From Betaproteobacteria bacterium Ga0077532 (GTDB lineage: Bacteria > Pseudomonadota > Gammaproteobacteria > Burkholderiales > Ga0077523): 64,000 nucleotides of DNA. Shown piece after piece: positions 1 to 8,053 of this stretch. The translations under genes were made by a program, and so were the position numbers. The first letter of the stretch is position 1. Each line of letters begins with the position of its first letter. The DNA lies in contig LNEE01000019.1 in the NCBI GenBank assembly GCA_001464895.1, positions 62,001-126,000 of the forward strand, read 5' to 3'. The notes beneath the pieces were generated by a model, which searched no databases, was not told the DNA's origin, and was given only the letters and a program-made list of their open reading frames with translations.

Positions 1-681
1 GGTTTCACCGCCTTCCACACGCGTGCCGATCCGACCGACTTCAGCCTGAGCGCGACCGGTGTGGCCGTGGGCATCCGGGATCGGGTCGAGTTGTCGTACG
101 CGCGTCAGCGGCTGGGGCTCGGCAGCACGGTGCCGGGCCAGTCGATCTCGCAGGACATCTTCGGACTCAAGGTGAAGCTCTCCGGGGACGCCGTCTTCGA
201 CCAGGACCGCTGGATGCCGCAACTGGCCTTCGGGCTCCAGTACAAGCGCAACGACGACATGACCGTGCCCAGGGCCCTGGGGGCACGGCACGACGACGGA
301 GTCGATTTCTACCTCGCGGCCACCAAGGTCTGGCTCGGCGCCGTGTTGGGCCGCAACCTGTTGCTGAACGGCACGGTACGGGCCACCAAGGCGAACCAGA
401 TGGGGTTGCTCGGCTTCGGTGGCGATCGCCGCGACGCGTATCGCTACCTGCCGGAGGTTTCCGTGGGCCTCTTCCTCACCGACCGGCTCGTGCTGGGCGC
501 AGAGGTGCGTCGCAAGCCGGACAACCTCTCGGTGTTCCGCGAAGAGACGTTCAAGGATGTCTTCGTGGCGTGGTTCCCGTCGAAGCGCGTATCGGTCACC
601 GCCGCATGGCTCGACCTCGGCCAGATCGCCGATCGACGGGAGCAGCGCGCCTTCTACCTGTCGGGCCAGATCGCCTTCTGA
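1..681 (+). CDS. DUF3034 family outer-membrane protein, C-terminal part (5' end outside window)
   Basis: The reading frame is open from base 1, so the start lies upstream of the window; 226 residues are visible before the TGA at 679-681. The protein is rich in alternating short strands typical of an outer-membrane beta-barrel and ends in Phe after the run YLSGQIAF, the usual barrel C-terminus. The phrases DRVELSYARQR, DIFGLKVKLSGDAVFDQD and LLLNGTVRATKANQ are those I associate with DUF3034, a betaproteobacterial family of unknown function. A GTG at 61 could be mistaken for a start, but the upstream codons continue the family sequence (GFTAFHTRAD...), so it is internal. Role (porin or adhesin-like) is unknown. 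Confidence 0.8.
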   Translation, partial: GFTAFHTRADPTDFSLSATGVAVGIRDRVELSYARQRLGLGSTVPGQSISQDIFGLKVKLSGDAVFDQDRWMPQLAFGLQYKRNDDMTVPRALGARHDDGVDFYLAATKVWLGAVLGRNLLLNGTVRATKANQMGLLGFGGDRRDAYRYLPEVSVGLFLTDRLVLGAEVRRKPDNLSVFREETFKDVFVAWFPSKRVSVTAAWLDLGQIADRREQRAFYLSGQIAF

Positions 682-728
682 TCCTCGCCGCGGTCCGTCG
701 GAGACCCCGGGCCGGATAGAATCGGGCG

Positions 729-1685
729 ATGCCAACCGAGTTCGATCTCATCCGGCGTCATTTCACGCCCCCCACGCCGCGCACGCTGCTCGCTGGCGGC
801 GACGACGCGGCGCTCCTCGTCCCCACGCCGGGGCATGTGACCGCCGTCTCCACCGACATGCTCGTCGAGGGCACGCACTTCCTGCCGGGTACCGACCCGC
901 GCCGCCTGGGGCACAAGACGCTCGCCGTGAACCTCTCGGATCTCGCCGCGATGGGCGCACGTCCGCGCTGGGCCTTCCTGGCGCTTGCACTGCCGCGGGT
1001 GGACGAGGCATGGCTCGGGGCCTTCTCGGCGGGATTCCTGGCGCTGGCGGCCGTCCACGGGGTCGATCTGGCGGGCGGTGACACCACGCGCGGGCCGCTC
1101 AATCTTTGCGTCACCGTGATCGGCGAAGTGCTGGCCGGGAATGCATTGCGTCGCGACGGCGCGGTGCCGGGCGACGATGTGTGGTTGTCCGGTTGCACCG
1201 GCGAGGCGGCGATCGGACTCGCCGCGCTACGTGGAACCGCTGCCGTCGACGCGATCGACGAAGCCCGCTGCCGCGCGCGTCTCGAACAGCCGCAACCGCG
1301 CGTCGGTCTGGGCGTGGCGCTCGCCGGTCTCGCCTCGGCAGCGATCGACGTTTCGGATGGCCTCGTGGCCGATCTCGGGCACCTCGCCAACCGGTCCGCG
1401 TGCGGCATCGACGTTCACTGGGCGCGGTTGCCGCAGTCGTCGGCGCTCGCGGGCGTCGACGGGAAGCGCCGTGCTGCGGCGATCCTCGCAGGGGGCGACG
1501 ACTACGAGCTGGCGTTCACCGCATCACCGACGAACCGCGACGCCGTGCGGGCCGCGGCGCAGGCGGCCGGCGTAGTCGTGACACGCATCGGAGCGACGGT
1601 GGCCGGGCCAGCGGTCGTACGCGTACTCGACCCGATTGGGCTCGACATCGCACCCGCCGGCGGAGGATTCGATCATTTCGGCTGA
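729..1685 (+). CDS. thiL: Thiamine-monophosphate kinase ThiL
   Basis: ATP-dependent phosphorylation of thiamine monophosphate to the coenzyme thiamine diphosphate, cytosolic. 318 residues, the normal length. Family motifs are visible: GDDAA (24-28), STDMLVEGTHF (41-51), NLSDLAAMG (68-76) and GGDTT (116-120), which bind Mg-ATP and substrate in the AIR-synthase-like fold. It heads a tight set with pgpA and pncC; its last 50 bases overlap the predicted pgpA start. A TAGAAT hexamer lies at 717-722, only six bases before the ATG, so a transcript from it would be nearly leaderless (inference). No strong Shine-Dalgarno is visible. Confidence 0.95.
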   Translation: MPTEFDLIRRHFTPPTPRTLLAGGDDAALLVPTPGHVTAVSTDMLVEGTHFLPGTDPRRLGHKTLAVNLSDLAAMGARPRWAFLALALPRVDEAWLGAFSAGFLALAAVHGVDLAGGDTTRGPLNLCVTVIGEVLAGNALRRDGAVPGDDVWLSGCTGEAAIGLAALRGTAAVDAIDEARCRARLEQPQPRVGLGVALAGLASAAIDVSDGLVADLGHLANRSACGIDVHWARLPQSSALAGVDGKRRAAAILAGGDDYELAFTASPTNRDAVRAAAQAAGVVVTRIGATVAGPAVVRVLDPIGLDIAPAGGGFDHFG

Positions 1686-2172
1686 ACAACGCCCCCGGCG
1701 CCCGGACCTGCGCTTTCTCGTCGCGCATCCGGCCCACTTCATCGCGCTCGGATTCGGGTCCGGACTGTCCCGCGTGGCGCCCGGCACCATGGGCACGCTC
1801 GTGGCCCTGCCGCTCTTCGCGTATCTAGATCCGCGCCTGTCGGACGGCTGGTTCGCGCTGCTGCTGGTCGCGCTCTACCTCATCGGAATCATCACGGCCG
1901 AGCGTACGAGCCGCGCGCTCGGCGTGCACGACCACGGCGGCATCGTCATCGACGAGATCGTCGCGTTCATGATCGTGCTCTTCGTGATTCCGCGCGAGCC
2001 CCTGTGGCAGGCATTCGGCTTCCTGCTGTTCCGTCTCTTCGACATCATGAAGCCGCTCCACATCCGCATCCTCGACCGGACGGTCAAGGGCGGCTTCGGC
2101 ATCATGGTCGACGATCTCGTGGCGGCGTTCTACACGCTGCTCGTGCTGGCAACCTGGAAGGCGATCTTCTGA
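1636..2172 (+). CDS. pgpA: Phosphatidylglycerophosphatase A
   Basis: Dephosphorylates phosphatidylglycerophosphate to phosphatidylglycerol at the inner membrane. Family blocks are clear: GFGSGLSRVAPGTMGTL, HDHGGIVIDEIVAF, FRLFDIMKP and GGFGIMVDDLVA; hydrophobic segments around FALLLVALYLIGIITA and the C-terminus fit an integral membrane protein. The only plausible start codon before the conserved core is TTG at 1636, giving 178 residues (E. coli PgpA has 172) and a 50-base overlap with thiL. The overlap suggests translational coupling. An ATT near 1675 is a less likely alternative. Product identity is secure; the start is not. Confidence 0.9.
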   Translation: MGSTSHPPAEDSIISAEQRPRRPDLRFLVAHPAHFIALGFGSGLSRVAPGTMGTLVALPLFAYLDPRLSDGWFALLLVALYLIGIITAERTSRALGVHDHGGIVIDEIVAFMIVLFVIPREPLWQAFGFLLFRLFDIMKPLHIRILDRTVKGGFGIMVDDLVAAFYTLLVLATWKAIF

Positions 2173-2173
2173 C

Positions 2174-2674
2174 ATGGACGAGGAACTCCACGAACTTTCC
2201 CTGCGCACCGGCGAGGCCCTCGCACAGACGGGTCGGATGCTCGTCACGGCGGAGTCCTGCACGGGGGGCGGCATCGGTGCCACGGTGACGATGGTCGCCG
2301 GCAGTTCCCGCTGGTACGAAGGCGGTTTCGTGACCTACAGCAACGCGGCGAAGCAGGCCCTGCTGGGTGTCCCGCCCGAGACGCTGTTGCGGCACGGTGC
2401 CGTGTCGGAGGCGACGGTCGTCGCCATGGTGGACGGCGCGCTCCTGCGCACGGCGGCAGGCATAGCCGTCGCGGTGAGTGGTGTCGCGGGCCCAGGGGGC
2501 GGGACGCTGACGAAGCCGGTGGGCATGGTGTGCATCGCCTGGGGGCTTGCGGACGGAATTCGCGAGGCGCGCACGTATCGATTCTCGGGCGATCGCGAGG
2601 CGGTGCGACGACAGACGATTCTCGAGGCCCTCGCCGGTGTCATCCGCTTGAACGAGGGGCCGGCGTCGGCGTGA
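2174..2674 (+). CDS. pncC: Nicotinamide-nucleotide amidohydrolase (CinA C-terminal domain type)
   Basis: Deamidates nicotinamide mononucleotide to nicotinate mononucleotide, feeding NAD recycling. 166 residues, matching the stand-alone C-terminal CinA domain without the N-terminal pyrophosphatase module. Visible motifs are TAESCTGGGIGATVT, AVSEATVVAM and VSGVAGPGGGTLTKPVGMV, the last two lining the active site. The ATG follows the pgpA stop by one base, so it is the third gene of the thiL-pgpA-pncC set. It converges on the minus-strand gene ending at 2697 with a 22-base gap. Confidence 0.93.
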   Translation: MDEELHELSLRTGEALAQTGRMLVTAESCTGGGIGATVTMVAGSSRWYEGGFVTYSNAAKQALLGVPPETLLRHGAVSEATVVAMVDGALLRTAAGIAVAVSGVAGPGGGTLTKPVGMVCIAWGLADGIREARTYRFSGDREAVRRQTILEALAGVIRLNEGPASA

Positions 2675-2696
2675 TCGTCGTGGAGCGCTGCGGCGT

Positions 2697-2924
2697 TCAG
2701 CGCTCGAAGCAGCGGCCGCAGGCGGTGTAGCGGCCCCACTTCCGGTCGAGTTCCCGGTCGTAGATCGCGCGCCGTACCTGCCGTGAGGGCGCAGGCGAAT
2801 CGTTTGCGGACGGTGGTTCGAGCGTCAGATGTCGCTCGAAGGCGTCGTCGCCACTCATCACCCGCAGCGCGCGCCAGCCGCGGGCACCGCACCACCACAG
2901 GAAGTCTCTCAGCAGCGTCAGCAT
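2697..2924 (-). CDS. YbdD/YjiX-like small protein (DUF466)
   Basis: A 75-residue protein. Start ATG at 2924-2922 is preceded by GGGAG at good spacing. The core WRALRVMSGDDAFERHL and the C-terminal IYDRELDRKWGRYTACGRC resemble the YbdD/YjiX family, small proteins normally encoded directly after the peptide/pyruvate transporters CstA or BtsT. No transporter gene is in this window; instead it follows a cyclase and a Ser/Thr kinase on the same strand with a 23-base gap, so it is probably co-transcribed with them. Function here is unknown; family assignment is by motif recall, not by a search. Confidence 0.65.
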   Translation of the reverse strand: MLTLLRDFLWWCGARGWRALRVMSGDDAFERHLTLEPPSANDSPAPSRQVRRAIYDRELDRKWGRYTACGRCFER

Positions 2925-2947
2925 CGTCGTCTCCCGCGAAGAGGGGA

Positions 2948-3889
2948 TCAGCCGGTCCGGCTCGATGTCGTGACGGTATACCGCATCTCGATCGCGCCTT
3001 CCATGTCGGGGCGGTCGCCGAACGTGAGCGTCCCGGTGCCGGTGAGGGTCGCCTCCTCGCCGCAGAGCCGCGTGAAGGTGTCCGATCCGTTCTGGATGTA
3101 GGTGCCGTTCGCGCTGAGGTCGCAGAGCACGAAACGGCCATCGCGGGATTCGATCCGCGCATGGCTGCGGGACGCGCGCTTCGTACCGAGGACCACCTGG
3201 TTCGCGGCGTCGCGACCGATCGTGATCGCCCCGCGTTCCACACGCCACGACAGCGTGCCCATGCGCAGCTCCAGCACGGGCGAGGCCGGCATCGATTTCA
3301 GCGCGACCGTGCCCCCGACGACGGTGAGGTCCGCGGCGAGGTCCCAGACGATCTCGTGCAGACGGACTTCCGTTGCGCGGCCCCGCACGGCGGCATGACC
3401 GAGTGTCCGCAGCCCGAACCGGAGGTAGGAGGGCAGGGATTCGCTCGCGGTGTCGCCGAGCAGGATCTGCCCCGAGGAAGCCATGCCGACGATGCGCGCA
3501 GCGACGTTCACCGTGTCGCCGAAGACGTCGCCGTCGCGTCGCAGCACGGGGCCGGACTGATAGCCGATCCGCAGCGCCATGGGCGCGTCGCCTGCCTGCG
3601 GCAGCCCGTGCACGCCCGACTGCATGGCGCAAGCTGCGAGAGTGGCTGCCCCGCTGTTCGGGAACAGGCACATCAACTCGTCGCCGATGGTCTTGATCAC
3701 TTCGCCGTCGTTCGCGAGGACGGCCTCCTTCGCGACGGCGAGGCACTCGCCAACGCGACGCAACGCTTCCTTGTCGCCGCAGCGCTCGTACAGACGCGTG
3801 CTGCCGGCCACGTCGGCGAACAGGACAGTCAGGTTCGTCGCTTCACTCATGGCGTTCGTGTGGTTGGGGCGGACTTCCGAGTCATGCAT
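2948..3889 (-). CDS. Class III adenylate/guanylate cyclase with C-terminal FHA domain
   Basis: 313 residues, no membrane segment: a soluble cyclase. Catalytic domain about 15-190: first metal Asp in FADVAGST (D26), Lys of IKTIGDE (K66), second metal D70, and GDVFGDTVNVAAR giving D121, N128 and R132. The K66/D121 pair is the adenine-selecting combination, so cAMP is the likely product. The FHA domain (about 220-290) carries ITIGRD, SRSHARI and SANGTYIQNG, the Arg/Ser/Asn signature for phosphothreonine binding. The first ATG overlaps the kinase stop by eight bases; ATG at 3850 is an alternative start closer to the domain. The neighbouring kinase is the obvious candidate to phosphorylate the FHA ligand (inference). 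Confidence 0.88.
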   Translation of the reverse strand: MHDSEVRPNHTNAMSEATNLTVLFADVAGSTRLYERCGDKEALRRVGECLAVAKEAVLANDGEVIKTIGDELMCLFPNSGAATLAACAMQSGVHGLPQAGDAPMALRIGYQSGPVLRRDGDVFGDTVNVAARIVGMASSGQILLGDTASESLPSYLRFGLRTLGHAAVRGRATEVRLHEIVWDLAADLTVVGGTVALKSMPASPVLELRMGTLSWRVERGAITIGRDAANQVVLGTKRASRSHARIESRDGRFVLCDLSANGTYIQNGSDTFTRLCGEEATLTGTGTLTFGDRPDMEGAIEMRYTVTTSSRTG

Positions 3890-6275
3890 TCTGGGAGCGG
3901 ATCGCGAGCACGGCCTGGTTGCGCAGGGTCTTCAGCATCGACAGTTCCTCGGAGGTGAACCGCAGGCCGCGGGCATCCGAGCTGTCGCCGTAGAAGAGGG
4001 CGACGGGTTTCTTGTTCAGCATCACTGGGAACAGTGCCAGCGATCGCGACGGCAGCGCCTTCCGGTACCAGTCGGGGATGGTATTGCGGATGTTCTCGCC
4101 ATCGACGTTCTCGATATGGATGTCGACACCCTGCGAGAGCGCCGCGTGGAATACGTCCTTCGCGGGCGTCAGGCTGATCGAGAAGCCACGCCGCAGAAGG
4201 TCGTCCACGCCCTTGCCGAAGCCCAGACGCGCCTTCAGGGCATTGTTCGCCGGGTCACGGACGAGCAGCAGGACCCGACCGAAGCCGATCCCGCGATACA
4301 TGGCCTCGACGATCATCCGCAGGACGTCGTTCAGCTGGAAGGTGGTCACGAGAGCGTTCGTGATGTCCTGGATGCCGGCCGTCAGCACGGCTTTGCGTTC
4401 GTCGGTGGTCGGGCCGCTGCTGGCGCTGCTTTCGGTCTTCACCGTCGGGACGCTCGTGCCCGCCAGCGTCTCGTGCAGCGCATCGGTGATCTTCTCGCCG
4501 GAGAACTCCTCCGACCACGACACCGCGCGGGCGAAGAACGGACTGGTTGCCGTGCTGAGGCCGAGCGCCTCCGCATCGGAGGCGAGGTTGGTCACGGCCT
4601 TGTTGACCGCCGCCAGGATCTGTCCCTGCGAGATCGCGAGGGGCTCGCCGAGGCGCTTCTCGATCTTGAGCAGCCGCGGCGCGCGTTCTTCGTCGGACGC
4701 GTAGCGGATCACGTCGGTGACCCCGCGCGCGAGGGTGGCGACGAGTCGCATGCTGTCGGTGTCGGAGGTCGGCGGCAGGGGTTGCAGATCGAGGACCGGG
4801 CGCATGGTGGCCACGACCCGGTCGGGAAACTTCCAGGTCTTGGCGATTCCCATCCCGAGTTCGTCCATCGGTGCCCCGAGGGTGGATGCCGCGACCTTGC
4901 GCTCGTCCTGCCCCGTGCGGACGAGCTTCTGGATCTCGGCGTACTCCTCGTGGAAGTAGAACGCCGTCAGCAGCCGCCCGAGGTTGTGGAACATCGCGCA
5001 GATGAACGCTTCCTCGGCGTCGCGCAGTCCGCTGGCGGCGAGCATCGATCGGGCGAGCAGCCCGTTGAAGTACGTGGCGATGATCTCTTCGCGCAGGGCG
5101 ACGGCCTGGGACTTGTTCTGGAGGTGCTCGAACAGCAGCAGGCCCACGGCGATGGAGCGGACCTGATCGAAGCCGATGACCATGATGGCCCGCGAAACCG
5201 TCGTGACGCCGCGCCCCACGGAGCCATAGTGCGCGGAGTTCACGAGCTTCATCAGCTTGTTGGTGACGGCGAAGTCCTTGAGGATCGCGGCCGCCAGCGT
5301 TGCAACCCCCTGCTTGTCCGATCCCATGGCCTTAGTGACCGTGGTGATCGTGTCGGTGAGCGCGGGGAAGTCGCTGCGCAGACGGATCCGCCGGAGCAGG
5401 AACTCCATGGTCGCGTCGCTGACGGGCTCGATGGCCTCGCCGGAATCGTCCGGGCGCAGATAGCGCTCGAGCGCTTCCGCCATTTCGGCGGCGGAGGCGT
5501 AGCGGTTCTCGGGTTCCTTCGTGAGCGCGCGCATCACGATGCCGTCCAGCGCCTCGTCGATCCCCTGGGCGAGCTTCGAGGCAGGCTGGAACGGCACGTT
5601 CGCGATCTTGTGCAGGACCTCGAACACGGTGCTGCCGGTGACGGCCGGCTCGCCGGTGAGCATCTCGTAGAGCACCATTCCGACGGAGAAGACGTCCGAC
5701 CGCGGCGAGAACTCGCGGTTGGTGACGTACTCGGGGGCGGTGTACGCCGGGGTGCCGTGGAATCCGGTGTCGGACGGGTCCGCGCCCGACATGAGCGACG
5801 CGATCCCGAAATCCATGACCCGCGCCATGCCGTCGGTGGTGATCATGATGTTCCCGGGCTTGATGTCCCGGTGAACGACACCCTTCTGATGGGCGAAGTC
5901 GATGCCCTTCAACATCTGGAGCGCGTACTCGACCGCCTGGACCGGCGCCATCGCCCCGCTGTCGCGCAGGGCCGCCGCCAGGGTCGTGCCGGGAACGAAC
6001 TCGAAGACCAGATAGGGGCGATCCTGATCCCGTCCGGCGTCGAATAGGGTCACGACATTCGGGTGGACCAGGCGGCTCGCCATCACGGCTTCGTCGAGCA
6101 GGGTGCGGACGGCGGCAGGGTTCGACCGGGCGTCGACGTCGATCGTCTTGATCGCTACGTCGCGCTGGAGGTCCGGATCGTGGGCGAGCCATACGCTGCC
6201 CTGGGTGCCCTTGCCGAGGGGTTTCACGACCTCGAATCGGCCGATGCGCTGTACGGTCTGGGGAAGGGATGCCAT
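3882..6275 (-). CDS. Serine/threonine protein kinase fused to HDOD and GAF domains
   Basis: 797 residues from the ATG at 6275-6273, which has TAGGAG upstream; the frame stays open further but only opposite recA, so that extension is rejected. Hanks-type kinase domain about 14-275: GKGTQGSVW (21-29), Lys43 in VAIK, HRDIKPGN with D137, D155FG, APE 180-182, D194. HDOD domain about 300-510 (SDFPALTDTI, LVNSAHYGS, FHNLGRLL). GAF-like domain about 640-797 (RMIVEAMYRGIGFGRVLLLV). No transmembrane helix is evident, so it is a cytosolic signalling kinase, possibly sensing a small ligand through GAF. It heads an operon with the FHA-cyclase (8-base overlap) and the YbdD-like gene. Domain order is unusual; function is unknown. 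Confidence 0.9.
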   Translation of the reverse strand: MASLPQTVQRIGRFEVVKPLGKGTQGSVWLAHDPDLQRDVAIKTIDVDARSNPAAVRTLLDEAVMASRLVHPNVVTLFDAGRDQDRPYLVFEFVPGTTLAAALRDSGAMAPVQAVEYALQMLKGIDFAHQKGVVHRDIKPGNIMITTDGMARVMDFGIASLMSGADPSDTGFHGTPAYTAPEYVTNREFSPRSDVFSVGMVLYEMLTGEPAVTGSTVFEVLHKIANVPFQPASKLAQGIDEALDGIVMRALTKEPENRYASAAEMAEALERYLRPDDSGEAIEPVSDATMEFLLRRIRLRSDFPALTDTITTVTKAMGSDKQGVATLAAAILKDFAVTNKLMKLVNSAHYGSVGRGVTTVSRAIMVIGFDQVRSIAVGLLLFEHLQNKSQAVALREEIIATYFNGLLARSMLAASGLRDAEEAFICAMFHNLGRLLTAFYFHEEYAEIQKLVRTGQDERKVAASTLGAPMDELGMGIAKTWKFPDRVVATMRPVLDLQPLPPTSDTDSMRLVATLARGVTDVIRYASDEERAPRLLKIEKRLGEPLAISQGQILAAVNKAVTNLASDAEALGLSTATSPFFARAVSWSEEFSGEKITDALHETLAGTSVPTVKTESSASSGPTTDERKAVLTAGIQDITNALVTTFQLNDVLRMIVEAMYRGIGFGRVLLLVRDPANNALKARLGFGKGVDDLLRRGFSISLTPAKDVFHAALSQGVDIHIENVDGENIRNTIPDWYRKALPSRSLALFPVMLNKKPVALFYGDSSDARGLRFTSEELSMLKTLRNQAVLAIRSQNA

Positions 6276-6447
6276 GGCTGCTCCTACGGCAAACGGCGGC
6301 GCTTCTTTATCTTTTGGCGGGCCGCTGCGCAAGCCTGGCGGGTGGGTCCAGGTGCTTGAAAAAAAGGGGAATTGCGTAGTCATGGTCGGAGAGGTGCGTA
6401 TGCCATAATCCGGGCCTTCCGAGACGCGGATTCCTACACAGAGCACC
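6276..6447. promoter_or_regulatory. Divergent promoter region between the kinase operon and recA
   Basis: 172 bases between the start codons of the minus-strand kinase and recA. On the plus strand CATAAT at 6404-6409, 38 bases before the recA ATG, is the best -10 candidate; no convincing -35 sits 16-18 bases upstream (TTGCGT at 6372-6377 is 26 bases away). On the minus strand GATAAA near 6306-6311 could serve the kinase. I searched by eye for the LexA box CTGT-N8-ACAG and found none; the only ACAG (in the bases just before the ATG) has no CTGT partner. Confidence 0.35.
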
Positions 6448-7467
6448 ATGGACGACAACAAGACGAAGGCACTGGCGGCGGCCCTATCCCAGATCGAGAA
6501 GCAGTTCGGCAAGGGTTCGATCATGCGGCTCGGCGAGAACGACGTGAGCCAGGACATCCAGGTGGTTTCCACCGGTTCCCTCGGCCTCGATCTCGCCCTC
6601 GGCATCGGTGGTCTGCCCCGCGGGCGGATCGTCGAGATCTACGGCCCGGAATCGTCCGGCAAGACCACGCTCACGCTTCAGGTCATCGCAGAAGCCCAGG
6701 CCCTCGGCGGCATCGCGGCCTTCATCGACGCCGAACACGCGCTCGATCCGCAGTACGCCAGGAAGCTCGGTGTGCGTACCGAGGACCTCCTGATCTCCCA
6801 GCCCGACAACGGTGAGCAGGCCCTCGAGATCGCCGACATGCTCGTGCGGTCCGGTTCGGTCGATGTCGTGGTGGTCGACTCCGTGGCGGCGCTCACGCCC
6901 AAGGCCGAGATCGAGGGTGAGATGGGCGACCAGCTCCCCGGCCTGCAGGCCCGACTCATGAGCCAGGCGCTGCGAAAGCTGACGGCGAACATCAAGCGCT
7001 CCAACACGCTGGTCATCTTCATCAACCAGATCCGCATGAAGATCGGCGTGATGTTCGGCAACCCGGAAACCACCACGGGCGGAAATGCGCTGAAGTTCTA
7101 CGCCTCCGTCCGCATCGACATCCGCCGGATCGGTTCCATCAAGAAAGGCGAAGAGGTCATCGGCAGCGAGACCCGCGTCAAGGTCGTGAAGAACAAGACC
7201 GCGCCGCCCTTCCGCAACGCCGAGTTCGACATCCTCTACGGCGAAGGCATCTCCCGCGAGGGCGAGGTCATCGAGCTGGGTGTGGCGAACAACATCGTCG
7301 ACAAGTCCGGCGCCTGGTATGCGTACAACGGCGAGAAGATCGGCCAGGGCAAGGACAACGCCCGGGAGTTCCTGAAGGAGCATCCCGAGATGGCACGCGA
7401 GATCGAGCAGAAGATCCGGGCGGCCGTCGGTGTCACGCCGCTGCCCGAGGTGGCCGAGGAAGATTGA
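6448..7467 (+). CDS. recA: Recombinase RecA
   Basis: DNA-dependent ATPase that forms filaments on single-stranded DNA for homologous recombination and SOS co-protease activity. 339 residues. Walker A is GPESSGKTT (66-74); the L1/L2 DNA-binding region is [15 protein letters not shown] and [18 protein letters not shown]; the signature [11 protein letters not shown] is intact. The C-terminus ends in a short acidic tail (PEVAEED). Followed after 30 bases by recX, the usual partner. The upstream region shows no LexA box. Confidence 0.99.
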   Translation: MDDNKTKALAAALSQIEKQFGKGSIMRLGENDVSQDIQVVSTGSLGLDLALGIGGLPRGRIVEIYGPESSGKTTLTLQVIAEAQALGGIAAFIDAEHALDPQYARKLGVRTEDLLISQPDNGEQALEIADMLVRSGSVDVVVVDSVAALTPKAEIEGEMGDQLPGLQARLMSQALRKLTANIKRSNTLVIFINQIRMKIGVMFGNPETTTGGNALKFYASVRIDIRRIGSIKKGEEVIGSETRVKVVKNKTAPPFRNAEFDILYGEGISREGEVIELGVANNIVDKSGAWYAYNGEKIGQGKDNAREFLKEHPEMAREIEQKIRAAVGVTPLPEVAEED

Positions 7468-7497
7468 CCGCCGGATTCCTTTCCCGGAGGGCCGCTC

Positions 7498-7950
7498 TTG
7501 GCTGAAGGCCCGTCGCTCCGGGCCCGCGCCTTCGCCATGCTGGCCCGGCGTGACCACGGACGGGTGGAACTGGGACGCAAGCTCGCCCGCCATGCCGACG
7601 AGGCGGACGACATCCCCGCGCTGCTCGACGACCTCGAACGATCGGGGTACCTCTCCGACGAGCGTGTCGCCGAGCAGATCGCGCGCCGGCATGCGGGGCG
7701 GCACGGCCCGCTCCGGGTCGCCCGGGACCTCGAAGCGCGCGGGGTCCGCGCGGCAGACATCGAGACCGTGGTGTCGGCGGCGCGCGAAGCCGAACCGGCA
7801 CAGGCGCTCCAGGTCCTGCGCCGGAAATTCCCCGAACCGCCCGAAGACGCGACCAGCTATGCCCGTCAGGGGCGCTATCTCGCCAACCGCGGCTTCTCTC
7901 CCGAGGTCATCCGACGCGTGCTGCGGACGCGCCGCGATCCCGAGGACTAG
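7498..7950 (+). CDS. recX: RecA-modulating regulatory protein RecX
   Basis: Binds the RecA filament and limits its activity. 150 residues, all helical repeats, with the family pattern [22 protein letters not shown] near the N-terminus and [12 protein letters not shown] in the middle; [22 protein letters not shown] closes the protein. The start is TTG at 7498, chosen because GGAGG at 7486-7490 lies seven bases upstream and the family N-terminus begins here. Lies directly between recA and alaS, the typical betaproteobacterial order. Confidence 0.93.
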   Translation: MAEGPSLRARAFAMLARRDHGRVELGRKLARHADEADDIPALLDDLERSGYLSDERVAEQIARRHAGRHGPLRVARDLEARGVRAADIETVVSAAREAEPAQALQVLRRKFPEPPEDATSYARQGRYLANRGFSPEVIRRVLRTRRDPED

Positions 7951-8026
7951 GACCTGCTCACACACCTGCGTTCCGGCGCAACCGGTTGCCGAAAATCCCC
8001 TCCCAGGCGCTATGCTTCGGGCTCCC

Positions 8027-8032
8027 TAGAAT
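8027..8032 (+). promoter_or_regulatory. Candidate -10 element of alaS
   Basis: TAGAAT at 8027-8032, 21 bases before the alaS ATG, in a 103-base gap after recX. A second possibility is TTGCCG (7986-7991) with TATGCT (8011-8016), spacer 19. Neither has a strong -35, so this is a weak call. Confidence 0.3.
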
Positions 8033-8053
8033 GTCCCGCCTCCCAGACCGACC

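Noticed and set aside
5000..5040. FHNLGRLL in the kinase protein as a broken HD phosphohydrolase
   Set aside because: HDOD domains normally lack the HD metal pair, so this is expected and not a degenerate HD enzyme.
3579..6047. Long open frame opposite the kinase gene (822 codons)
   Set aside because: Antisense shadow of a real G+C-rich gene; its peptide shows no domain and the minus strand has clear kinase, HDOD and GAF domains.
6276..6605. N-terminal extension of the kinase across the recA promoter
   Set aside because: It is encoded opposite recA; the ATG at 6275 has a ribosome site and begins the kinase domain.
6484..7965. Open frame opposite recA and recX (493 codons)
   Set aside because: Antisense shadow; recA on the plus strand is unmistakable.
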